Assembly (NCBI GenBank): GCA_051208035.1
Contig: JBPJFZ010000001.1
Span: 186,001 to 250,000, forward strand
Direction: 5' to 3'
DNA length: 64,000 nucleotides
Origin: JACKOB01 sp024234575
GTDB taxonomy: Bacteria; Pseudomonadota; Gammaproteobacteria; Pseudomonadales; Oleiphilaceae
Shown here: positions 8,702-16,495 of the stretch, piece after piece
How the letters are laid out: every line of letters starts with the position of its first letter
Position numbering within the stretch: position 1 is the first letter of the stretch
Translations under genes and position numbers: made by a program
The notes under the pieces: model-generated
Database searches by the model: none
What the model was told of the DNA's origin: nothing
The model's input: only the letters and a program-made list of their open reading frames with translations

Positions 8702-8704
8702 CAA
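8676..8704 (-). promoter_or_regulatory. Sigma-70 promoter of the tRNA-Ala/tRNA-Glu operon
   Basis: On the complement, TTGACG, a 17-base spacer and TAACAT form a near-consensus promoter. A GC-rich stretch (ACGGCTCC) follows the -10 box, as in stringently controlled stable-RNA promoters. Transcription would start about 10 bases before tRNA-Ala. Confidence 0.75.
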
Positions 8705-8730
8705 GGGTTTTGCAGGTTTTTATTGCACCC

Positions 8731-10212
8731 TTATTTTGAAATTTCCTGATACTCTTTTTCTACCTTTTTGGTTTCTTTTTTCGAGAAGCCCCCAAGTAAA
8801 TCTAAAGCGGCTCTCAAACGGGCACGTGTCATATCCGGCCCTAGTACTGCCATAGAATCCATGATCGACCAAGAGTTAGGGGTTCCAGCAATCGCCACAA
8901 AAATTGGCTGCATAAAATCCCCCATTTTTAGCCCCATCGCCCCACAGATAAACTTGATATCAGCAAAGATATTGTCTTTCGTCCACTGACGCTGAGCCTC
9001 TAACCGCCAGAGTGTAAACTGTAATACGCGCTTAACCTGGCTCTCATCAATTTTATTATGGGAAAAGTCCTCGGGCTTCAATGGCAACATGCCAGCAAGC
9101 ATAAAGTTGAGTATCGGCGCGATATCAGAAAACGTGTTCACACGGCTCTGCACATGCGGTACCAACGCATTCCATTGGGTGTTTGTCGTAACCCACTGTG
9201 TCACCCTTTCGACAAAGGTATCCGGGGTCAAATTTTCCCGAATCCACAAACCGTTAAGCCAGCTTAACTTCTCTACATCAAAAATAGGGCCGCCCAGGGA
9301 TACTCGTGAGATATCAAAATTATCGATCATCTCCTGCAAACTGAACTTTTCCTGTTCTTGCGGCATAGACCAACCCATGCGACCCAGAAAGTTCAACACC
9401 GCTTCTGGCATATATCCCATGCGCTCGTAAAAATTGATACTGGTGGGATTTTTTCTTTTACTGAGTTTGCTCTTGTCGGGGTTTCGCAACAAGGGCATAT
9501 GGCAGAGCTCTGGCATTTCCCAGCCAAAATATTTATACAGCAACTGATGCTTCGGTGCCGAACTAATCCACTCTTCACCACGAATGACGTGAGTTATTTC
9601 CATCAGGTGATCGTCAACAACATTGGCAAGATGATAGGTTGGCATGCCGTCTGACTTTAACAATATTTGTGCATCTACCTGCGACCACTCAATTTCGATG
9701 GTGCCTCGCAGCTTGTCTTGCAGCACACAAACACCCTCTTCCGGCACCTTTAAACGAATAACATAGGGCTCATTGGCCGCTAGTTTGCGCTGTACTTCTT
9801 CTTCAGGCAGCTCAAGATCACCCTTTATACCTGTGCTTAAACCGGCTGCAGTGCGAGCTTCGCGAATGGCATCCAACTCTTCGGGGGTACGAAAGCAATA
9901 GAAGGCATGACCGTTTTTAACCAGCGTTTCGGCATAGTCACGATACATGTGCTTGCGCTCACTTTGGCGATAAGGAGCATGAGGACCGCCTACATCAGGG
10001 CCTTCATCCCACTCAATCCCTAACCATCGAAGTGCTTTAAATATATCCTCTTCAGATTCGCTGGAGCTTCGCGTCTGGTCAGTGTCTTCAATTCGCAGAA
10101 TAAACTGTCCACCATGCTGCTTCGCGAAGCAAAGGTTGAACAAAGCAATATAAGCGGTACCTACATGCGGGTCTCCCGTCGGGGACGGAGCAATTCTCGT
10201 TCTTACGGTCAT
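8731..10212 (-). CDS. gltX: Glutamyl-tRNA synthetase
   Basis: A 493-residue class I aminoacyl-tRNA synthetase that loads glutamate on tRNA-Glu. The HIGH-type motif is SPTGDPHVGT (10-19), and the KMSKS-type loop is KSKLSKRK near residue 250. Length and sequence fit discriminating bacterial GluRS. It starts at ATG and has an AGGA about a dozen bases upstream. Its target tRNA-Glu lies 160 bases downstream on the same strand but has its own promoter. An AT-rich palindrome (TTATTTATAAATAA, 10238-10251) in the leader probably belongs to the promoter. Confidence 0.97.
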   Translation of the reverse strand: MTVRTRIAPSPTGDPHVGTAYIALFNLCFAKQHGGQFILRIEDTDQTRSSSESEEDIFKALRWLGIEWDEGPDVGGPHAPYRQSERKHMYRDYAETLVKNGHAFYCFRTPEELDAIREARTAAGLSTGIKGDLELPEEEVQRKLAANEPYVIRLKVPEEGVCVLQDKLRGTIEIEWSQVDAQILLKSDGMPTYHLANVVDDHLMEITHVIRGEEWISSAPKHQLLYKYFGWEMPELCHMPLLRNPDKSKLSKRKNPTSINFYERMGYMPEAVLNFLGRMGWSMPQEQEKFSLQEMIDNFDISRVSLGGPIFDVEKLSWLNGLWIRENLTPDTFVERVTQWVTTNTQWNALVPHVQSRVNTFSDIAPILNFMLAGMLPLKPEDFSHNKIDESQVKRVLQFTLWRLEAQRQWTKDNIFADIKFICGAMGLKMGDFMQPIFVAIAGTPNSWSIMDSMAVLGPDMTRARLRAALDLLGGFSKKETKKVEKEYQEISK

Positions 10213-10270
10213 AATCGACTTTGTTTCCTATTTCTGATTATTTATAAATAAGGTTGCGACGGTGATGCAG

Positions 10271-10906
10271 CTAATCCGCCACAAAAGCATTAAATTTTCG
10301 TTCATCGCCGAAGTTCGACATCGGGCCATGACCGGGGATAAACATCACGTCGTTACCCAACGGCCAAAGCTTGTTCTTAATTGATGCAATGAGGGTGTTG
10401 TAATCGCCTTTGGGAAAATCTGTTCGCCCAATCGAACCGTTGAAAATTACATCCCCAACAATAGCGAGTTTTGTATCTGCATGATAAAAAACAACATGAC
10501 CAGGTGTGTGCCCAGGACAATGGATCACTTTCAGCTTAAGATTACCGACGGTGACCTCGTCCGCATCAACCAGCCAGCGATCAGGCGTAAATGTCCGCGC
10601 CAGAGGAAAGCCAAACATCTGACTTTGTTGAGGCAGCCCATCAATCCAGAACTTGTCATCTTTGTGCGGCCCCTCAATTGGCACCTTTGACTGCTCTGCC
10701 AGATCAGCAGTACCACCCGCATGATCTATATGCGCATGTGTGAGAATGATTTTCTCTAGCGTCAACGAGTGCTTCTTCAGCGTGAGTTTGATTTTCTCAA
10801 GATCGCCACCTGGATCGACGACCGCGGCTTTTTTTGTCTCCGTACACCAGATCACCGAGCAATTTTGTTCAAATGCGGTGACCGGGACAATTTCGTATTT
10901 CAACAC
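10271..10906 (-). CDS. gloC: Metallo-beta-lactamase-fold glyoxalase II-like hydrolase
   Basis: A 211-residue binuclear metal hydrolase of the GloC/YcbL type, which hydrolyses S-lactoylglutathione in the methylglyoxal pathway. Metal-binding motifs are complete: THAHIDHAGG, HCPGHTPGH, the bridging aspartate in VGDVIFNGSIGRTDFP, and IPGHGP near the C-terminus. The frame is open 31 codons further upstream, but a GTG at 10906 has GAGG eight bases before it and gives the family's normal length and N-terminus (LKYEIVPVTAFEQN). Confidence 0.88.
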   Translation of the reverse strand: MLKYEIVPVTAFEQNCSVIWCTETKKAAVVDPGGDLEKIKLTLKKHSLTLEKIILTHAHIDHAGGTADLAEQSKVPIEGPHKDDKFWIDGLPQQSQMFGFPLARTFTPDRWLVDADEVTVGNLKLKVIHCPGHTPGHVVFYHADTKLAIVGDVIFNGSIGRTDFPKGDYNTLIASIKNKLWPLGNDVMFIPGHGPMSNFGDERKFNAFVAD

Positions 10907-11138
10907 GGCTGGATCCTCAGAATTAAAAGATGACGAATTGTAGCAAAGGCATTCCAATAGCTTCACCTGTTTCATGAAAATAAGTACAAGGTTTAACATT
11001 ACTTGCCCTAAAAACCGCCACTAATGCAAACATTCCCTGCCAGTACACAATCTGCTAACATCTCCCAGGCTTACGAGACACCACATCGTCGCTGTGGTGG
11101 CGCCCCTTAATCGCTTTCAGAAGACATAGAATCGCTCC

Positions 11139-12110
11139 GTGAAAAGAAATTTCCTAGTATTTACCCTGCTGGCGAGTCTGACATTGGCCGCAATCTATAC
11201 AACGACCACCATATCAACGCAAACAGACAAACCTGGCGTGGCGATGCCAGTTATTCTTACCTCCATCAAACCCGTGCAATTAATTGTTCAGGCCATTGTC
11301 GGCGATGCAGCGACGGTAGAGCTTTTACTGTCTCCCGCAACCAATCCACACCATTACCAAATGCGCCCCTCAGAGGTGAAGAAGCTGCATAGTGCCGACC
11401 ACTTTGTATGGATTGGTCCGGGCATGGAAGTTTTTTTACCAAAGGTTCTTGCATCCAGCACTACCCCCAGCACCGCATTAATGGATTTTGTGGAGGGAAG
11501 AGACGATCATGATGATAATCCGCGACAGGCGGACAAGCACGCGAACCACGGGACGATGGAGGAACACCACCATGATCAGGATGCATTGCACGCAGGGAGC
11601 GATCCGCACATCTGGCTTGATCCACTGCTAGTCGTCGAGATTTCAGCCGCATTAGCCGAGGAACTGGGGCACAAATACCCTCAGTTACAAGCAGAATTCA
11701 TTAAGAATCAGAAGGAATTTTCAACAAGTATCGAACTATTAACCAACGAGTTTAGGGTGCGCTTAGCAAAGCCTGAAAAACGGCCTGTATTTACCGCTCA
11801 CAATGCTTTCTCGAGGCTTGCAGAACGGTTTAATCTACACATTCAAGACTTTGTCACGCAGTCACCGGAATTGCGGCCAGGTGCGGCTCATCTGCAAGGA
11901 TTACAAAACAAAATTGGCTCACTCACTTCAATTTGCTTTATCCAGGAGTCCCCTTCCCCCTCAACTTACCTGGAAATGATCACGAAGAGCACCGAGGTTA
12001 AACAGGTCAGCGTAGATATATTGGCAAGTAACATTCTTGCCGACAGAAACGGCTACGAAACTCTTATTTACGGGGTACTGAATGATATAGAAAATTGCAG
12101 CCGGCTTTAG
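11139..12110 (+). CDS. znuA: Zinc ABC transporter substrate-binding protein
   Basis: A 323-residue periplasmic metal-binding protein of cluster A-I. An N-terminal membrane/signal segment is followed by metal ligands NPHHYQMRP, DPHIWLDP and FTAHNAF, and between the first two lies the histidine- and aspartate-rich loop typical of ZnuA (HHHDQDALH, DDHDD). It starts at GTG. No znuB, znuC or zur gene lies nearby, so it would have to work with a permease encoded elsewhere. A small CACCACA/TGTGGTG hairpin lies about 40-60 bases upstream; I saw no recognisable Zur box. Confidence 0.9.
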   Translation: MKRNFLVFTLLASLTLAAIYTTTTISTQTDKPGVAMPVILTSIKPVQLIVQAIVGDAATVELLLSPATNPHHYQMRPSEVKKLHSADHFVWIGPGMEVFLPKVLASSTTPSTALMDFVEGRDDHDDNPRQADKHANHGTMEEHHHDQDALHAGSDPHIWLDPLLVVEISAALAEELGHKYPQLQAEFIKNQKEFSTSIELLTNEFRVRLAKPEKRPVFTAHNAFSRLAERFNLHIQDFVTQSPELRPGAAHLQGLQNKIGSLTSICFIQESPSPSTYLEMITKSTEVKQVSVDILASNILADRNGYETLIYGVLNDIENCSRL

Positions 12111-12116
12111 CCAGAA

Positions 12117-13685
12117 TCAAGTATCGGAATCAGGATACTGGGCAACAATTTCTTCTGCTAACGACAGATTATCAATAAACAGATCGACCAGTTTAGGATC
12201 AAAATGCTGCCCTTTCTGCTCTTGCAACAGTTTCAGCACGTCTTCGATCGGCCACGGCTCTTTGTAACAACGACGATGAATCAGGGCATCAAAAACATCG
12301 ACCAATGCAACAATGCGTCCAAAGATATGAATGTTATCGCCGGCTAACCCGTTCGGGTATCCAGAACCATCAAACTTTTCATGATGCTGACCCGCCACGA
12401 TCGACGCAGCGACCAGCACTGGCCTAGTTGAACGTGCAAAAATATCAGCACCTATCTGGGCGTGTGTTTTCATAATGGCCCATTCTTCGGCATCAAGCTT
12501 TCCTGGCTTTAATAAAACTCTGTCAGGGATCGCCACTTTGCCAATATCATGCATAGGCGAAGCCATAAACAAGGTTTCGCAATCAGCCGGGGACAATCCA
12601 TACAACTGCGCAATCATCCTTGATAGATGGGCCACTCGTTTAACGTGATTGGCAGTCTCTTTTGACCTGGTTTCAACAACATCTCCCAGCGTTTCAATTA
12701 TTTCACCCTGGGTTTCATAAAGCTCTTTATCGAGGTACAGGTTATCGAACGCGATCGTAACGTTGGTAGAGAATATTCGAACCAGTTTTACATCTACTTC
12801 ATCTGTATGATCAACCCCATCCAGGTAGAGAAGATTTACTTTGCCACTTTTTGTGGGGAAATAACCAACAAACTTACCGTTTTCTAGAATATTACATTTT
12901 TCAGCTCTGGCCCGATTTAAATAACTGATAACTTCTTCTGGAAGGGCAACCTCTGACTTTTCAGTTTCAATGTCAGTAACGCTCTGCTGCAGAGTGCCGG
13001 TAGCGGCAAGCACCTCCAGTTGCGGTCCATCCTGCACCACAGTCCAACCATTGCATCTTACAAAAAGCGTGTCTTTATCTATATGCAGCAAAGAGCCGAG
13101 CTGGATAAGAAGCCCATTAGCGAACATCTTTAACGACCTGAGTTCAAACAGGTTGGCCGACGCCACGATGACCTCTTCCAGACCAATGCGATAACGATCA
13201 AGCATTAATCGCGACCGCTCAATATTCATAATATCGCTATAAGAACGTAACGCAGAATAGGTTGAAGTAAACAACTTGCCGCTATCCAGACTGGTTTTTT
13301 CTTTGTAGTCATTGATGTCGTAATTAACGATCACTTCGCGCTCCGGTGCCTGACCAGGCTGACCAGTTCGCAGGATGATACGTACAAATATATTGCGTAA
13401 CTCTTCCCGAATATATTTAACCAGTTTTAACCCCGCGTCATCGGTTTCCATGACGACATCAAGATAAATTAGTGCGATATTCGGCTCTTTTTCCAGAATT
13501 GCTTTCGCCTCCTGCCCGCTGTAGGCACTCAGCAGCGTCAGCTCACGGTTATCATAAGTAAACTCACTTAGGGCAACCTTAGTGATCGAATGCACCTCAG
13601 GCTCATCGTCGACAACGAGAACTTTCCAGCGATCAAGCACCTCCTTCTCTTTGACGCCTTTGCTTTTGCTGCTCTTCTTGAACAT
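12117..13685 (-). CDS. HD-GYP response regulator (REC-DUF3369-HD-GYP)
   Basis: A 522-residue regulator. The receiver domain (about 20-150) has VLVVDDEPE and the phospho-acceptor aspartate in ALIYLDVVM. A DUF3369 sensor-like domain follows (about 155-325), then an HD-GYP domain (about 335-505) with MHDIGKVAIPD, HHEKFDGSGYPNGL and the other metal ligands intact. HD-GYP domains hydrolyse cyclic di-GMP. The gene sits 24 bases after a histidine kinase gene, so kinase phosphorylation of this receiver is the natural reading. Confidence 0.93.
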   Translation of the reverse strand: MFKKSSKSKGVKEKEVLDRWKVLVVDDEPEVHSITKVALSEFTYDNRELTLLSAYSGQEAKAILEKEPNIALIYLDVVMETDDAGLKLVKYIREELRNIFVRIILRTGQPGQAPEREVIVNYDINDYKEKTSLDSGKLFTSTYSALRSYSDIMNIERSRLMLDRYRIGLEEVIVASANLFELRSLKMFANGLLIQLGSLLHIDKDTLFVRCNGWTVVQDGPQLEVLAATGTLQQSVTDIETEKSEVALPEEVISYLNRARAEKCNILENGKFVGYFPTKSGKVNLLYLDGVDHTDEVDVKLVRIFSTNVTIAFDNLYLDKELYETQGEIIETLGDVVETRSKETANHVKRVAHLSRMIAQLYGLSPADCETLFMASPMHDIGKVAIPDRVLLKPGKLDAEEWAIMKTHAQIGADIFARSTRPVLVAASIVAGQHHEKFDGSGYPNGLAGDNIHIFGRIVALVDVFDALIHRRCYKEPWPIEDVLKLLQEQKGQHFDPKLVDLFIDNLSLAEEIVAQYPDSDT

Positions 13686-13709
13686 AAACGTTGCCCTAAT
13701 TTATAACAC

Positions 13710-15398
13710 TTATTTTGTCTGCGTCACTGACCCACGCATATCACTTTTTACTAGTATAGTAAAAGTTGTCCCGATACCAACTTCACTCTTCACTTCAATG
13801 GTTCCCTGCATTTTTTGTGTGACCAGGTTGTAAATGATATTCATCCCCAGGCCACTTCCGCCATTTTCCCGGTTAGTGGTAAAAAATGGATCAAATATTT
13901 TTGTACGTGCATTCTCATCCATTCCTTTGCCATCATCGCTGTAAACAAAAGCTATCTTGTCACCCTTCACTTGGACGTCCATTACGATCGTACCAACGTC
14001 TCCGGGCTTATAAGCATGAATGAGTGAGTTCGATATAAGGTTGGTAATTATCTGCGACCAAATGCCTGGGTAGCCGTTTATCGTTAGTGTTGAATCGCAA
14101 CTAACGTCGACTTTTATCTGCGTTTGCTTTATTCGATTGCGCAAGCTAATGAGGATTTCATCGATATATTCAGCCATATTAAACTTGCGAATAGTCTCGT
14201 GTGACTGATCTACTGCCACTTGTTTAAAACTTCTCACCAGATCTGCGGCACGCTGCAAGCTTATATGAATCGAGCGCGCTAACTCTTTCGTATCGGCCAT
14301 AAACTTCTCAAAGTGCTCTTCTTCCAGTTCGCCATCTTTGAATCTTTTTTCCAGTCTCTCAACCAGATACTGAAAATGCGTTATTCCGGTCAAACTAAGC
14401 CCTACAGGGGTATTAATTTCGTGCGCCACACCTGCGACCAAGCCACCTAACGAGGCCATTTTTTCAGCTTCAATTAACTGGTTTTGTGCCAATTTCAGGT
14501 TATCAAGTGACGCCTGCACTTCGATTCTCGACTCTAACAGCGCTTTTTCTTTTTCTTCGCGGCGAACTATTTCACTCTTTAAATCTTTTTGCTTTTTATC
14601 CAGTTCAGAGATGACTTTGTTTAAAGACTCAGTACGTTGATTAACCTTTAATTCAAGGTTTTTATTGAGCGCGTCCAGCTCACTCAGTGATGCGACGATT
14701 TTATCCATCATTGCGTTAAGGGCCGCTTCAAGTACTTTCAGCTCATTGCCTTCGTCAGTGTTGATAACTATACGGCTCCCCTGAACCTTATCAGGGTTGA
14801 TTTGCTCAGCTTCGTAGGCGAGCTTGCCAAGAGGTTTGGTTAGTAGACGATCAAACACAATTATAATAAGAAAAAATAGTACGATAGTTTTAATGACCGC
14901 ATTGATAATCAATATCACAATGCCAAGCTTGATTCGGTCAAATACTATGCGGTCACTGGAGTATATTCTGGCCTTGCCTATCTCTTGTAATTCCTGCCCA
15001 AACTTAAAACGCAGACTAAACTCATGCCAAAATGCATCATTGATCAGCCGGGGCCGATCGTTTTCATCTTGAATGTCGCCATGGGACTCCAATAAATTTC
15101 CATTCAAGTCAAAAACCTTTACCGCTGTAATAACAGGTAGCTCAGTAATACCTGCAACAGTTACAGACAGCTGCTCTTTATCGAGGTGCCAAAGTGCCTG
15201 CGCTAAAGAATCTTCAAACGTTCGTTGAATAGTTTTAAGTTCGGCAGAAACATCGGTTTTAGCGGCATCGTATTCTATTAATACGTGCATCATGGTGACC
15301 AATAAGGTAACCGCAAAATAAATCGACAAGACGATTTTCAACAACTTGGTTGAAATCGAGTGGCGTATTTTTATTGCCTTGTATATCTGGCCTGACAT
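13710..15398 (-). CDS. Sensor histidine kinase paired with HD-GYP regulator
   Basis: A 562-residue inner-membrane kinase: a first membrane helix near residues 18-40, a periplasmic sensor (about 45-155), a second helix (about 157-180), a HAMP-like linker and a long coiled coil (about 220-310). The HisKA phosphoacceptor is in VAGVAHEINTPVG and the ATPase domain has LISNSLIHAY (N box), DDGKGM and GGSGLGMNI. It has no receiver of its own; the HD-GYP gene follows directly. Translation most likely starts at the ATG at 15398 rather than the TTG one codon before. The signal sensed is unknown. Confidence 0.93.
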   Translation of the reverse strand: MSGQIYKAIKIRHSISTKLLKIVLSIYFAVTLLVTMMHVLIEYDAAKTDVSAELKTIQRTFEDSLAQALWHLDKEQLSVTVAGITELPVITAVKVFDLNGNLLESHGDIQDENDRPRLINDAFWHEFSLRFKFGQELQEIGKARIYSSDRIVFDRIKLGIVILIINAVIKTIVLFFLIIIVFDRLLTKPLGKLAYEAEQINPDKVQGSRIVINTDEGNELKVLEAALNAMMDKIVASLSELDALNKNLELKVNQRTESLNKVISELDKKQKDLKSEIVRREEKEKALLESRIEVQASLDNLKLAQNQLIEAEKMASLGGLVAGVAHEINTPVGLSLTGITHFQYLVERLEKRFKDGELEEEHFEKFMADTKELARSIHISLQRAADLVRSFKQVAVDQSHETIRKFNMAEYIDEILISLRNRIKQTQIKVDVSCDSTLTINGYPGIWSQIITNLISNSLIHAYKPGDVGTIVMDVQVKGDKIAFVYSDDGKGMDENARTKIFDPFFTTNRENGGSGLGMNIIYNLVTQKMQGTIEVKSEVGIGTTFTILVKSDMRGSVTQTK

Positions 15399-15623
15399 CA
15401 ACGTGCTCTTTTAGAAGAAACTTGCGGTCGGTATATTCTAATCATGCCAAACCTAAGGGTCATTGGATGTTGTTTTCTCGCACATTAGCCAAGAGGAGTC
15501 ATCAACACGCCTAGATATTTGTGGCGTGGATAGTTATGATTTCGGGCAACTGTATTCAGTGTACCTCTGATCAGCAATTTTGCAATTTACCTTCTTTTCA
15601 ACCATTTCTACAAGGCAAAGCCC

Positions 15624-16394
15624 ATGCACCAGCGAGTTACTCTTGATATCGTCGATGACGCTATTGCAATCGTTTCCCTCAACCGCCCAGACAAATACAA
15701 CGGGCTGGATCTCGCCATGTTCGAAGGCATTGTCGGTGCCGCCAAAAAAATCCGTAAGAATAAAAAAATTCGCGCCGTCATACTGCGTGGTGAAGGGGAC
15801 GTCTTTAGTAGTGGTCTAGATGTAAAAAGTATTATGTCTAGCCCGGTTGCTATTACCAAATTGTTGGTAAAACCCGGTGTTAAAATTTCTAATCTGGCCC
15901 AGGATGTCGCGCTGGTCTGGCGCCAGTTGCCTGTTCCGGTTATCGCCGTCACCCATGGAGTGTGTTTTGGCGGAGCCTTTCAGATCGTGCTGGGGGCAGA
16001 TTTTCGCTATACCAGTAAAGATTGCCAGTTCTCGATTATGGAAGGAAAGCACGGGCTTATTCCTGATATGAGCGGCTCCGTGACCCTGCGAGAGCTTGTA
16101 TCTATTGACGTAGCGAAAGAGTTAACCATGACTGCCCGTATATTCGAAGCGCCCGAAGCAAAAGAACTTGGCATTGTCACAAAAGTATGTGAACAACCTT
16201 TCGATGAAGCCATTTCATTTGCCAAGCTACTATGTGAAAAATCTGCACCTGCCGTTAACAGTGCAAAAAGACTTTTTAATGAAACCTGGGTGGCCAGTGA
16301 GAAAGAAGCGCTCAATCTCGAAACCAGATTACAATTAAAAATACTTGGCAAAAAATTTGCCGAAATGACACCTCTTAAACACTTACTTAAATAG
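15624..16394 (+). CDS. Enoyl-CoA hydratase/isomerase (crotonase) family protein
   Basis: A 256-residue crotonase-fold enzyme. The oxyanion-hole segments are visible: FSSGLDVKS near residue 62-70 and HGVCFGGAFQIVLGADFRY near 110. In the catalytic region the sequence reads MEGKHGLIPDMSG, where the usual hydratase glutamate position is replaced and an aspartate follows the proline, closer to dienoyl-CoA isomerase-like members. It may therefore be an isomerase rather than a hydratase; the substrate is unknown. It is monocistronic, upstream of convergent tmcA. Confidence 0.87.
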   Translation: MHQRVTLDIVDDAIAIVSLNRPDKYNGLDLAMFEGIVGAAKKIRKNKKIRAVILRGEGDVFSSGLDVKSIMSSPVAITKLLVKPGVKISNLAQDVALVWRQLPVPVIAVTHGVCFGGAFQIVLGADFRYTSKDCQFSIMEGKHGLIPDMSGSVTLRELVSIDVAKELTMTARIFEAPEAKELGIVTKVCEQPFDEAISFAKLLCEKSAPAVNSAKRLFNETWVASEKEALNLETRLQLKILGKKFAEMTPLKHLLK

Positions 16395-16495
16395 CGCCGC
16401 TTATACCAGGCGGTATTATTATTTCGCTACGGACAACCATCAGCAGATTTTTTAACCAAGGCTGAATGGTTGTCTACAAGCGGGCAAAAACAGAT

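Noticed and set aside
8531..8749. Plus-strand open frame of 72 codons across the tRNA pair
   Set aside because: It is antisense to two clear tRNA genes and gltX; frames with such peptide sequences arise routinely over tRNA genes.
10907..11138. Zur box upstream of znuA
   Set aside because: I looked for a Zur-type AT-rich palindrome and saw only a GC-rich 7-pair hairpin (11079-11099).
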